Shown piece after piece: positions 26,095 through 34,189 of a stretch of DNA of 64,000 nucleotides; the stretch's first letter is position 1; each line of letters begins with the position of its first letter. The DNA lies in contig CAKVHI010000002.1 of NCBI GenBank assembly GCA_934747965.1, positions 1 to 64,000 of the forward strand, given 5' to 3'. The DNA is from an uncultured Clostridia bacterium. Lineage in GTDB: Bacteria; Bacillota; Clostridia; Christensenellales; UBA1242. The notes under the pieces are model-generated. The model searched no databases and was not told the origin of the DNA. It was given only the letters and a program-made list of their open reading frames with translations. A program made the position numbers and the translations under genes.

Positions 26095-26820
26095 ATGAAA
26101 TTAATTGTTGCAAATTTTAAAATGAACAAAAATTCAATAGAAATGAGTGAATATTTGCAAAAAGTGAGCAATGCAAGTTTTTCAAACAAAATTGTGTTAC
26201 TTCCAAGTTTGTCTAATTTGTTTTTAAATGCGATATATAGTAATGAAAACATAGAGTATGGCGTGCAAAATTTCTTTTTTAAAGATGAAGGAAATTTTAC
26301 GGGCGAAGTGAATCTAACAATGCTTGAAGGCATGAATGTTAAATATGCTTTGATAGGGCATCAAGAAAGAAGAAAACAGTTTAAAGAAAGCAATGCAACA
26401 ATAAATAAAAAAATTTTATATGCTCTTGAAAAGGGCGTAACTCCAATCTTATGCATAGGTGAAAGTTTTGGTCAAACAAAAAATAATTTGTATAAAGCAC
26501 ATCTAAAGCGTCAATTATCTTTGGCTTTAAAAGGCGTTAAAATCTCGGATTTGGAAAAGATTATCATCGCTTATGAGCCTACTTATTCTATAGGTGCTGA
26601 AAATGCTGCAGATTTATTGTATGTTGAAAGCAATATCATGCTAATTAAAGATTTTATAAATTCAAAAAGTGCAAAAACACAGATTAATTCTAAAGTCCTT
26701 TATGGTGGAAGTATTAATTTGGATAACTATAAAAAATATTTAGATAGTGATTATATTGACGGACTACTTGTTGGAAGAGCAATCCTTGAAGCGGATAATT
26801 TAATTGAAATAGGTAAATAA
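26095..26820 (+). CDS. tpiA: Triosephosphate isomerase, divergent active-site loop
   Basis: Interconverts glyceraldehyde-3-phosphate and dihydroxyacetone phosphate. NFKMNK (catalytic Lys), ALIGHQERR (catalytic His), AYEPTYSIG (catalytic Glu) and LYGGSI are in order within 241 residues. Two normally near-invariant stretches are altered: GHSERR reads GHQERR, and the flexible-loop hinge PVWAIGTG reads PTYSIGAE. The catalytic triad is kept, so it should be active, perhaps with changed loop dynamics. It lies 4 bp before gpmI. Confidence 0.93.
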   Translation: MKLIVANFKMNKNSIEMSEYLQKVSNASFSNKIVLLPSLSNLFLNAIYSNENIEYGVQNFFFKDEGNFTGEVNLTMLEGMNVKYALIGHQERRKQFKESNATINKKILYALEKGVTPILCIGESFGQTKNNLYKAHLKRQLSLALKGVKISDLEKIIIAYEPTYSIGAENAADLLYVESNIMLIKDFINSKSAKTQINSKVLYGGSINLDNYKKYLDSDYIDGLLVGRAILEADNLIEIGK

Positions 26821-26823
26821 ATT

Positions 26824-28323
26824 ATGAATAAAAAAGTTGCTCTTATTATTTTGGATGGCTTTGGAATGAGAAGAAGCCAGTATTTTAATGCTGTCAAAAA
26901 TGCGAAAACTCCTTATTTTGATTTTTTGTGGAAAAATTTTTCTCACACTTTGATAAAAACCAAAGGTGAATTTGTTGGACTAAAAAAAGGTCAATTTGGT
27001 AATAGTGAAGTTGGTCATTTGAATTTGGGGAGTGGAAGAATTGTAAAACAAAACAGCACAAAAATTTCGGATGAAATTTCAAGTGGGAATTTTTTTAATA
27101 ACAAACTTTTAAAAAATATGATTTGTGATCTAAAAAGGAAAAATGCTTCACTTCATATTTTCGGGCTTTGCTCAAACGGCGGAGTACATTCTGAATTAGA
27201 CCACTTGTTTGCACTGCTAAGATTTTGCAAGCAAGAAAATTTTTATGATGTAAAAATTCATTTCATAAGTGATGGAAGAGATACAAAGCCAAACAGCGGA
27301 ATTAAGTTTTTACAAAAACTTCAAAACTTTATAAAAAAGATTAAAGTTGGCACGATAGTTTCTGTTTGCGGAAGGTATTATGCCATGGACAGAGAAAAAA
27401 ATTATGATAGAACTGATAAGTTTTTGAAAGTGCTTTTGAATTATGAAAGTGATTATAAATTCAAAGCCATGAAAGAAGTTTTTGAAAAGAGTTATGGTGA
27501 AAATGTTTTTGATGAGTTTATAAAGCCAAGCATACTAAGTTGTGGAAATTTTAAAGTTAATAGTGGCGATGCTATTTTATGTTTTAATTTTAGAAATGAT
27601 AGGGCAAGACAAATTTTTGAAAGATTGATTGAAAGTGGTATTAAAAATTTATATTCTTTTATATGTTACGATGAAAAGTTTAAAGGCAAAGTTAAAACGA
27701 TATTTAATGAACAAAGCAGCAAAAATTGCTTAAGTGAAGTTTTGTCGAAAAACAGAAAAACCCAATTACGCATTAGTGAAACAACAAAATATGCCCATGT
27801 AACTTACTTTTTTAATTTATTAAATGAAAAACCTTTTGTAGGGGAAAACCGAATTATAATTGAAGGCGATAAAGTTTCAAGTTTTGCTGAAAAACCTTTT
27901 ATGAAAACAAAAGAAATTACCGAAAAAATAATTGAGGAAACAAACAAGTTTAAGTACGATTTTGTTTTGGTAAATTTCCCTAACGCAGATATGTTAGGAC
28001 ATACCGGTAATTACGAAAAAACAATAGAAAGTTTGGAGTTTTTAGACAAAAATTTAAAAGTTTTGGTTGAAGATTTAAGGAAAAAAGATTATGTAGTGAT
28101 GTTGACAGCCGACCATGGTAACGCTGATATTATGAGATATGATGATGGAAAAGTTTGCACTACTCACACAACAAGTGATGCTCCATTTATAATTGTTGAT
28201 GACAAAAAATATAATTTAATAAAAAATGGAAAACTTGCTTGTGTTAGTTCAACAATTCTAAATATCATGCAAATTAAACCGCCAAAAGAATTTTCTGAGC
28301 CGAGTTTGATAAGAAATGACTAA
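26824..28323 (+). CDS. gpmI: 2,3-bisphosphoglycerate-independent phosphoglycerate mutase
   Basis: Interconverts 3- and 2-phosphoglycerate using two metal ions. The 499-residue protein has ALIILDGFG (metal Asp), GNSEVGHLNLGSGR with the phospho-acceptor Ser near residue 60, ISDGRDT, CGRYYAMDR, FRNDRARQIFE, NFPNADMLGHTG and LTADHGNAD. It starts 4 bp after tpiA, so the two are co-translated. The typical length is ~510. Confidence 0.95.
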   Translation: MNKKVALIILDGFGMRRSQYFNAVKNAKTPYFDFLWKNFSHTLIKTKGEFVGLKKGQFGNSEVGHLNLGSGRIVKQNSTKISDEISSGNFFNNKLLKNMICDLKRKNASLHIFGLCSNGGVHSELDHLFALLRFCKQENFYDVKIHFISDGRDTKPNSGIKFLQKLQNFIKKIKVGTIVSVCGRYYAMDREKNYDRTDKFLKVLLNYESDYKFKAMKEVFEKSYGENVFDEFIKPSILSCGNFKVNSGDAILCFNFRNDRARQIFERLIESGIKNLYSFICYDEKFKGKVKTIFNEQSSKNCLSEVLSKNRKTQLRISETTKYAHVTYFFNLLNEKPFVGENRIIIEGDKVSSFAEKPFMKTKEITEKIIEETNKFKYDFVLVNFPNADMLGHTGNYEKTIESLEFLDKNLKVLVEDLRKKDYVVMLTADHGNADIMRYDDGKVCTTHTTSDAPFIIVDDKKYNLIKNGKLACVSSTILNIMQIKPPKEFSEPSLIRND

Positions 28324-28368
28324 AATTTGTTTTTATTTGCTTAAAAGCATTTGAATTATAAATAAATA

Positions 28369-28397
28369 TTGACAAAAAATAAAAATTAGTTTAAAAT
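28369..28397 (+). promoter_or_regulatory. Promoter of the secG-rnr-smpB operon
   Basis: TTGACA, a 17-bp spacer and TAAAAT, ~22 bp upstream of the first ATG. Confidence 0.75.
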
Positions 28398-28418
28398 ATT
28401 TCTTATCAAGGGGGAAAT

Positions 28419-28643
28419 ATGCTAATTCTTGGCACATTTATAAATAATATTGTAAACAAACTTATAAGAAATCTTGATATGGGTTTAAGAATTTCAATTT
28501 CTGCAGGTTTTATCTGTTTAGCGATTGTGTCGTTCTACTTTGCATTAAAGAATCAACCTAAAGATAAACCTGGCATGAAAATTGGTTGGCTTATTTTAAT
28601 GCTTGTGTCTATGCTTATATCAGTTTTGTATATAGTTTTGTAA
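28419..28643 (+). CDS. Small two-helix membrane protein
   Basis: The 74-residue product has two hydrophobic helices (residues ~25-43 and ~55-73) joined by a polar loop KNQPKDKPGMKIG. It is the first gene of the operon that continues with secG, rnr and smpB, with a GGGGG ribosome site. It is not a known member of that conserved cluster. A link to SecG would be guesswork. Confidence 0.65.
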   Translation: MLILGTFINNIVNKLIRNLDMGLRISISAGFICLAIVSFYFALKNQPKDKPGMKIGWLILMLVSMLISVLYIVL

Positions 28644-28662
28644 AATTTTAAAGGAGAAAAAT

Positions 28663-28977
28663 ATGTTAAATTTATTATTAGAAGGCGAAACAAAAGCGGG
28701 TTGGCTTACAACCACAATGCCAATTTTAAGAAGCATTTTTGTTATTTTAATGCTTGTTTGTGCAGTAACAGTTATTATTATCTGTATGATGACTGAAAGT
28801 AACCCAGAAGGTGGGTCAAATGTTATTACAGGAAATTCCTATGAAAGTTTTTATTCTCAAAATAAAGCCTCTACAAGAGAAGGTAGATTAAAAAGACTTT
28901 TGATTATTTCTTCTGTAATCACTGGGGTTTGTGCTGTATTATATTTTATTACTATTTTGCTATACGCTGGAAATTAA
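28663..28977 (+). CDS. secG: Preprotein translocase subunit SecG
   Basis: A small helper subunit of the SecYEG channel. The 104-residue product has two transmembrane helices (~23-45 and ~81-102). The loop between them carries the SecG pattern ESNPEGGSNVITG...ESFYSQNKASTREGRLKRL, matching the usual glycine-rich segment and F-x-K-x-K-x-x-T-x-E-x-x-L. Its place before rnr and smpB is the classic Bacillota order. The ribosome site is AAGGAG. Confidence 0.85.
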   Translation: MLNLLLEGETKAGWLTTTMPILRSIFVILMLVCAVTVIIICMMTESNPEGGSNVITGNSYESFYSQNKASTREGRLKRLLIISSVITGVCAVLYFITILLYAGN

Positions 28978-28989
28978 TTGGAGAAATAA

Positions 28990-31137
28990 ATGGATTTATT
29001 AAAACAAATTGATGACAATAATTTGAATTATGAAAATTATAACCAAGTTATAAAGTTTTTGAGTAACTTAAATAACGAAAGCGAAGATAAAATTAAAAAT
29101 GAAATTGATTCTTTGCTTGCAAGTGGGAAATTAATAAACACAAGTAAAAAGAAAATTGCAACAAGCAAAAAAGTTGGAATTTTGGAAGGCAAAATAACCA
29201 TAACCAAAGCAGGTTATGGCTTTTTCATTCCTTTGGATGAAAAAGAAAAAGATATTTTTATACCGGCATCAAGTTTGAATGGTGCAATGCAAAATGATAG
29301 GGTTTATGTTCAAAAAAATTTTAATTCTTCAAAAGAGAAACCAGATGGAAAAGTGATAAAGATTTTGTCTAGAGGAACTAATGTTGTTGTTGGAACAGTT
29401 TCTTTATTAACAAAAAATTTTGCAATGGTAACCCCTAACAACAAAAAATCAAATGATATTACAATAAAACTAAACACTCAAAAAGCACAAGAAAACTTGC
29501 TTGGTGCAAAAAAAGGCGATAAAGTTGTTGTTAAATTAACTAAGTATGACACAAAACGCCCTGAAGGAAAAATCATTGAAATATTGCTTTCTGACAACCC
29601 AATAAATTTGGATGTTTTGTCTATCGTAAGAGAGTTTGAACTTTATGAAGAATTTCCTAAAGAAGTTTTGCTTGCAGCAGATAAAGTTAAAACAACTATT
29701 GATGAAAAAGACTTGAAAAATCGTGTAGACTTAAGACATCTTAACACATTTACAATAGATGGCGAAGATGCAAGAGATTTTGATGATGCGATTTCTATTG
29801 AAGAACTTGATAACGATGAAGTTTTGCTTGGTGTTCATATTGCTGATGTTGGCGAATATGTTCCTTACGGAAGCATTTTGGATGCTGAAGCGTTTAAGAG
29901 AGGAACAAGCACATATTTCCCTAATGCTGTTTTCCCAATGCTTCCAAAACAACTATCAAATGAAATTTGTTCGCTTAAAGAGGGTGTGGACAGATTAACA
30001 CTTTCTTGTTTGATGAAAATAAATAAAAACGGCGAAGTTGTATCACACAAAATATGTGAAAGTGTTATAAAAAGCAAAGCAAGAATGACATACACTAAAG
30101 TTGCAAAGATTCTTGAAGGCGACAGGGAATTGTGTGAAAAATATAATTTTTTGGTTGACGACTTGTTAAAAATGAAAAAATTGGCTTTAAAACTTGAAAA
30201 AGTTAGAGAAAACAGAGGCTGTTTGAATTTTGAAATACCTGAACCAAAAATCATTTTAAATGATAAACTTGAAATTGAGCGTTTTGAAAAACGACCAAAC
30301 ACCATGGCAGACAGAATTATAGAAAGTTTTATGTTAGAAGCAAATGAAACTGTTGCAAAAGAATTTGAAAATAGACATCTTCCGTTTGTTTATCGTGTTC
30401 ACGAAAAACCAGATGTAGAGAAACTTGAGGGATTTAAAGAATTTACTCAAAGTTTAGGTTTTAGTTTTAATGGCGATTTAGAAAACATTTCGCCAAAAAA
30501 GATTCAAAAATTTATTGAATCTGTGCCAGAAGATAAAAGACTTACTGTTAACAAAGTTTTGTTAAGATCAATGCAAAAAGCAAAATATAGCTCAGTTTGT
30601 ATGGGACACTTTGGCTTAGGAGCTCAATATTATTGTCATTTTACTTCTCCAATCAGAAGATACCCAGATTTGACAATTCACAGAATAATAAAAGATTGTT
30701 TACATAAAACAATTACAAGTCAAAAACTAAAAGAATTAAAAGTTTTTGTTAACAAAAGTGCAATGCAATCTAGCGAAAGAGAGGCTATTAGCGACAAAGC
30801 CGAAATTCAAGTTGATGAATATTTTAAGGCTAGATTTATGAAACAACATGAGGGCGAAATTTTCGATGGCACAATTTCAGGTGTTACGGAAAGAGGCATT
30901 TATGTTGAACTTGACAACACTTGCGAGGGATATATTTTTGTCGAAAATCTACCTGACCAATCTTACAATTTTGTTGAAAACAAGATGTGTTTAGTAGGCT
31001 CATCAACAAAATTTACGATTGGTGATCAAGTTAAAATTAAAGTTGCAAGTGTAGATATTGAAAGTCGAAAAGTTAATTTTAATTTTGTAAATTGCAAAAA
31101 TTGTAAAAAAGTTTATGGAAAGGAAGATAGTTTTTAA
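28990..31137 (+). CDS. rnr: Ribonuclease R
   Basis: A 3'-5' exoribonuclease that degrades structured RNA and works with tmRNA and SmpB. The 715-residue protein has an N-terminal helix-turn-helix-like part, a cold-shock domain (GYGFFIPLDEKEKDIFIP), the RNB catalytic domain with DGEDARDFDDAIS (metal Asp residues, ~255-270) and HFTSPIRRYPDL, and a C-terminal S1 domain (~620-700). Its stop overlaps the smpB start (TAATG). The tail ends CKNCKKVYG. Confidence 0.95.
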   Translation: MDLLKQIDDNNLNYENYNQVIKFLSNLNNESEDKIKNEIDSLLASGKLINTSKKKIATSKKVGILEGKITITKAGYGFFIPLDEKEKDIFIPASSLNGAMQNDRVYVQKNFNSSKEKPDGKVIKILSRGTNVVVGTVSLLTKNFAMVTPNNKKSNDITIKLNTQKAQENLLGAKKGDKVVVKLTKYDTKRPEGKIIEILLSDNPINLDVLSIVREFELYEEFPKEVLLAADKVKTTIDEKDLKNRVDLRHLNTFTIDGEDARDFDDAISIEELDNDEVLLGVHIADVGEYVPYGSILDAEAFKRGTSTYFPNAVFPMLPKQLSNEICSLKEGVDRLTLSCLMKINKNGEVVSHKICESVIKSKARMTYTKVAKILEGDRELCEKYNFLVDDLLKMKKLALKLEKVRENRGCLNFEIPEPKIILNDKLEIERFEKRPNTMADRIIESFMLEANETVAKEFENRHLPFVYRVHEKPDVEKLEGFKEFTQSLGFSFNGDLENISPKKIQKFIESVPEDKRLTVNKVLLRSMQKAKYSSVCMGHFGLGAQYYCHFTSPIRRYPDLTIHRIIKDCLHKTITSQKLKELKVFVNKSAMQSSEREAISDKAEIQVDEYFKARFMKQHEGEIFDGTISGVTERGIYVELDNTCEGYIFVENLPDQSYNFVENKMCLVGSSTKFTIGDQVKIKVASVDIESRKVNFNFVNCKNCKKVYGKEDSF

Positions 31138-31577
31138 TGGAACTTATTCAAAAAAACAAAAGAGCATACTTTGAATATTTTGTTGAAGATACTTTTGTTG
31201 CTGGAATTGTGCTTAAGGGAAGCGAAGTAAAATCTGTTAAAAATGGTCATATAAGTGTAGTTGAAAGTTATATAACATTAAAAGATAATGAATTGTTTTT
31301 GAAAAATGCCTATATTAAAAATTATGAAAACACTAATTCAGGATTGTGTCCTGATGAAAAGCGAGTAAGAAAATTACTTTTGAATAAGGCAGAAATCGAA
31401 AAAATTAGAAAAAAGACAGAAATAAAAGGTTATACAATAGTGCCGTTAAAGGTTTTTATTCAAAACAATTTGGTTAAAATTGAGATTGGGGTTTGCAAGG
31501 GTAAAAAACTTTATGATAAACGAGAAACTATAAAAAACAGAGAATTATCAAGAAAGATTAAAAACGAATATTTGTAA
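31137..31577 (+). CDS. smpB: SsrA-binding protein SmpB
   Basis: Delivers tmRNA to stalled ribosomes. The 146-residue protein shows KRAYFEYFVEDTFVAG, LKGSEVKSVKNGHIS, VPLKVFIQNNLVKIEIGVCKGKK and a basic C-terminal tail (YDKRETIKNRELSRKI). The start overlaps the rnr stop. The tmRNA gene follows ~215 bp later, behind a terminator and its own promoter. Confidence 0.95.
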   Translation: MELIQKNKRAYFEYFVEDTFVAGIVLKGSEVKSVKNGHISVVESYITLKDNELFLKNAYIKNYENTNSGLCPDEKRVRKLLLNKAEIEKIRKKTEIKGYTIVPLKVFIQNNLVKIEIGVCKGKKLYDKRETIKNRELSRKIKNEYL

Positions 31578-31596
31578 TAAAATAGAAATCTTTTTT

Positions 31597-31631
31597 AGCA
31601 TAATAGTTTTTTAATACTATTATGCTTTTTT
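31597..31631 (+). terminator. Terminator of smpB
   Basis: AGCATAATAGT pairs perfectly with ACTATTATGCT (11 bp), followed by a T run. Confidence 0.9.
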
Positions 31632-31752
31632 AAATCAAAATAGTTTCGTACCATAAAAAACAATATTTTGTAATTTAATGAGATTAAAATGCCTAGAAAT
31701 TTAATAATTTGATATATTTTTTTGCTTAATTAGATTAAAAAAGCATAAATTA

Positions 31753-31781
31753 TTGACAAATAAAAATTTTTAGCATATACT
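31753..31781 (+). promoter_or_regulatory. Promoter of tmRNA
   Basis: TTGACA, a 17-bp spacer and TATACT; the tmRNA 5' end lies ~10 bp downstream. Confidence 0.85.
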
Positions 31782-31791
31782 ACTTTTGTTT

Positions 31792-32132
31792 GGGGATGAT
31801 TTGGTTTTGACGGATTACTCAAGGCAAAGTTAAGCATACTGTGGGGCAGGTCACATAAAAAGGCAAAACAAATAAATGAAAATAATAATTTAAAAGCCGC
31901 TGCTTGCTAATTTAAAAGTAGTATTTTATTAAACTTTCCACAATAGTTTAATAAAATTTTAATTTTTGTGGTAAATTAAACAAATTGCCAAATTTGTTTT
32001 CTTCATTTAAAGGCTTGTTATAGCAATTTTTGAAAGTTTATTTGTTATAATGAAATTAAAAATTTTCTAAGTATGTAGAAAGATTTTGTTAAGATTTTTC
32101 GGACACGGGTTCAACTCCCGTCATCTCCACCA
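31792..32132 (+). ncRNA. ssrA: tmRNA (ssrA)
   Basis: The acceptor arm GGGGATG pairs with CATCTCC, followed by A and an encoded CCA. The tRNA-like T-arm (GGGTTCAACTCCC) is at the 3' end. The resume codon is GCA at 31863, and the tag reads AKQINENNNLKAAAC before TAA. Long pseudoknot-like AT-rich stems follow. The tag ends in Cys rather than the usual Ala-Ala. It lies in the standard place after smpB. Confidence 0.93.
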
Positions 32133-32140
32133 AGTAAACA

Positions 32141-32171
32141 AAAAGGAAAGTTTATTGACTTTTCTTTTTTT
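32141..32171 (+). terminator. Terminator of tmRNA
   Basis: AAAAGGAAAGT pairs with ACTTTTCTTTTTT, followed by T residues. Confidence 0.75.
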
Positions 32172-32344
32172 AATGAAAATATATTATCAATTTTTTTGAT
32201 AAAGTTCACAAATGTTTTTTGTTTAACAGAAAAGATTGCACTTGGATGCTCTTTTATTTTTTCAAATTAAAAATTTAAAAATAAATAAAAAATTGTGGGA
32301 ACGATAGTGGTTTTATGCTATACTACTTTAAAGGAGATTGTTTT

Positions 32345-32770
32345 ATGAATATTTGGGACAAGTTGTGCGAAAGGGCAAAAGAAGAATATCATCCAGAAAA
32401 AGTTTCGCCTTTTATTGATGCTCATCATGTTGCCTGTGCTTTGGAAGCAGAAAATGGTGAAATTTACACAGGTTTTTGCATTGAAGGGGCAAGCGGAGTG
32501 ATTGCTTTGTGTGCCGAAAGAGTTGCTGGATTAAATATGTACAGTCAAAGCGGACAGACGGTTGTTAAGAAACTCGTATGTTTTGTAAATGGTGCACCAG
32601 ATGGATCGGGAGGCTGGACTCCATGTGGGGTTTGCAGAGAATTTTTTATGCAACTAAGCGATAAAAATAAAGATATGGAAATTTTAACAGATATCAATGG
32701 TTACAAAACAATTAAGTTAATTGATTTGATAAATGCTTGGTGGGGTTGGGATAGATATAAGCAAAATTAA
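32345..32770 (+). CDS. Cytidine deaminase-like protein
   Basis: A zinc-dependent deaminase fold of 141 residues. The catalytic signature is CAERVAGL (C-A-E) followed by PCGVCREF (P-C-x2-C), the three zinc Cys of tetrameric cytidine deaminases. It may deaminate cytidine/deoxycytidine in pyrimidine salvage, but the spacing between motifs is long and the ends differ from classic Cdd. A blasticidin-S deaminase-like or other substrate is therefore possible. The start is set at 32345 by the AAGGAG site 30 bases after an alternative ATG. Confidence 0.82.
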   Translation: MNIWDKLCERAKEEYHPEKVSPFIDAHHVACALEAENGEIYTGFCIEGASGVIALCAERVAGLNMYSQSGQTVVKKLVCFVNGAPDGSGGWTPCGVCREFFMQLSDKNKDMEILTDINGYKTIKLIDLINAWWGWDRYKQN

Positions 32771-32800
32771 ATAATTTAAAGTTGATATGGAGAGTTATAT

Positions 32801-33268
32801 ATGAAGATTTCGTTGATTGAAGATAAAGATTTTAAAGAAACTGCAAGCATGATTGAAAGGTCGGTAAGATTTTCACAATTTTCAAAATTTTATCCACAAA
32901 ATGAAATAGATAATGTTGTTAAAAGTCTTGATGAAGAAGGAGTTAGAAAGCGTGCATCTTGGACACATTTTTATGTTATAAAAGAGAACGATGCAGTTAT
33001 TGCCTGTGGCGCTATTGGAGAATATTGGGGAAGCAAAACCGAAAGTTCACTATTTTCAATTTTTGTAGACCCAAATTATCAAGGGAAAGGGTACGGAAGA
33101 AAAATCATTGAAACTTTGGAAAACGATGAATATTTTAAAAGGGCTAAAAGAGTTGAAATTCCTGCAAGTATGTCGGCAATTCCTTTTTATAGGAAAATGG
33201 GCTATGAACATAAAAATGGACAATTAATATATAGCGAAGGACATTTTTCTCTTGAAAAATTTAACTAA
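32801..33268 (+). CDS. GNAT-family acetyltransferase
   Basis: The 155-residue protein has the GNAT acetyl-CoA motif A: SLFSIFVDPNYQGKGYGRKI, with Q-x-x-G-x-G (residues ~92-100). A C-terminal IPFYRKMGYEH segment typical of the fold follows. The substrate cannot be read. It follows the deaminase-like gene by 30 bp and may be co-transcribed with it. Confidence 0.88.
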   Translation: MKISLIEDKDFKETASMIERSVRFSQFSKFYPQNEIDNVVKSLDEEGVRKRASWTHFYVIKENDAVIACGAIGEYWGSKTESSLFSIFVDPNYQGKGYGRKIIETLENDEYFKRAKRVEIPASMSAIPFYRKMGYEHKNGQLIYSEGHFSLEKFN

Positions 33269-33628
33269 ATATTTTTTAGCGATAATTTGTCTAAACTGAA
33301 GTTTTTAATTTTAAAAATAGCGATATTTATTTAAAAAAATTATTATGTTTTTTTAATATTATTAATCATGATTTTTGTGATTTGTGATATTATTTTTTAT
33401 GGTAAAACATAATAATCTTAATTTTAAAATCAAAAAAACATTAAAAAAATATAAATTTTTTTATAAATAAAGTGAAAATAGCCTAGTTAAGCTAACTGTT
33501 GTTAGCTTTATTCGTATATAATTGTGGTTTAGGATTTATATATTTTATTTGTGGCTTTTTTAATTTTATAATCTTAGTAAAAACATAATGCTTTTTTCAG
33601 ATGTTTTTATTACATTAAAGAAAAAAGA
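33269..33628. other. Gene-free AT-rich spacer
   Basis: No gene is visible. The only clear structure is a hairpin TAAGCTAAC/GTTAGCTTTA near 33488-33510 that could end transcription from the GNAT gene. The rest is A/T-rich. Confidence 0.5.
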
Positions 33629-33657
33629 TTGACAAATTAGATCAAAAGATGTAATAT
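33629..33657 (+). promoter_or_regulatory. Promoter of SAM riboswitch
   Basis: TTGACA, a 17-bp spacer and TAATAT; the riboswitch begins just downstream. Confidence 0.8.
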
Positions 33658-33660
33658 CAT

Positions 33661-33752
33661 AACATCCATGAAGAGTGTGCGAGGGACAGCCCCGTTGACC
33701 ACACAGCAACCTGACAATCGTTAAGGTGCTAATGGCTGACCGATGGGAGCAA
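33661..33752 (+). ncRNA. SAM-I (S-box) riboswitch
   Basis: The conserved S-box words occur in order: AAGAGTGTGCGAGGGACAG, CCCCGTTGACC, GCAACC, AAGGTGCTAA and CGATGGGAG. A terminator at 33764-33792 shares the CTCATCG/CGATGGGA sequences, which allows an antiterminator (33740-33750 with 33767-33774). Binding of S-adenosylmethionine should favour termination. The downstream gene is only a metK stump. Confidence 0.9.
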
Positions 33753-33763
33753 TATTAAATTTA

Positions 33764-33792
33764 AATCTCATCGATAGCGATGGGATTTTTTG
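33764..33792 (+). terminator. Riboswitch-controlled terminator
   Basis: AATCTCATCG pairs with CGATGGGATT, with a T tail. The 5' arm can alternatively pair with the end of the riboswitch aptamer. Confidence 0.85.
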
Positions 33793-33830
33793 TATTCTCT
33801 TTATGGAAATAAATTTTAAGGAGAATAAAT

Positions 33831-34145
33831 ATGAAAAGATATTTAACAAGTGAAAGCGTAAACATAGGGCATCCAGATAAAACTTGCGATGTTATCGCAG
33901 ATTCCTTTTTGGATGAAGCTCTAAAACAAGATCCAAATTCGCAAATGGCGGTTGAATGTGCTATTAAGGATGACAAACTTTTTATTTACGGAGAAGCAAC
34001 AACAAAAGCAATTATCAATATTGTTGTAAAAAATAATCATCAATCAGATATAGTTTTGCTTGTGGACGAAGAATTTGATAACGAAAATTTAAAAGGCAAG
34101 TTTATGCCTGAAGATTTAAATTTTGATTTGTTTGAAGAAGAATAA
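33831..34145 (+). pseudogene. metK: Truncated S-adenosylmethionine synthetase
   Basis: The 104-codon frame starts like MetK (YLTSESVNIGHPDKTCDVIA, ALKQDPNSQMAVECA, GEATTKA) and keeps the ATP-site GHPDK. After residue ~65 it departs. The middle NNHQSDIVLLVDEEFD loosely recalls the MetK QSPDIAQGV region, which suggests an internal deletion, and an acidic tail (DLFEEE) follows. Intact MetK has ~390 residues, so this product cannot be an active synthetase. It keeps an AAGGAG site and the SAM riboswitch, so it may still be expressed. A complete metK presumably lies elsewhere. Confidence 0.75.
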
Positions 34146-34156
34146 CAATTTAAAAA

Positions 34157-34184
34157 TAAAAACCACTAATATAGTGGTTTTTTT
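34157..34184. terminator. Bidirectional terminator
   Basis: AAAACCACTA pairs with TAGTGGTTTT between the convergent metK stump and glycosyltransferase gene. Confidence 0.85.
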
Positions 34185-34189
34185 GTTAA

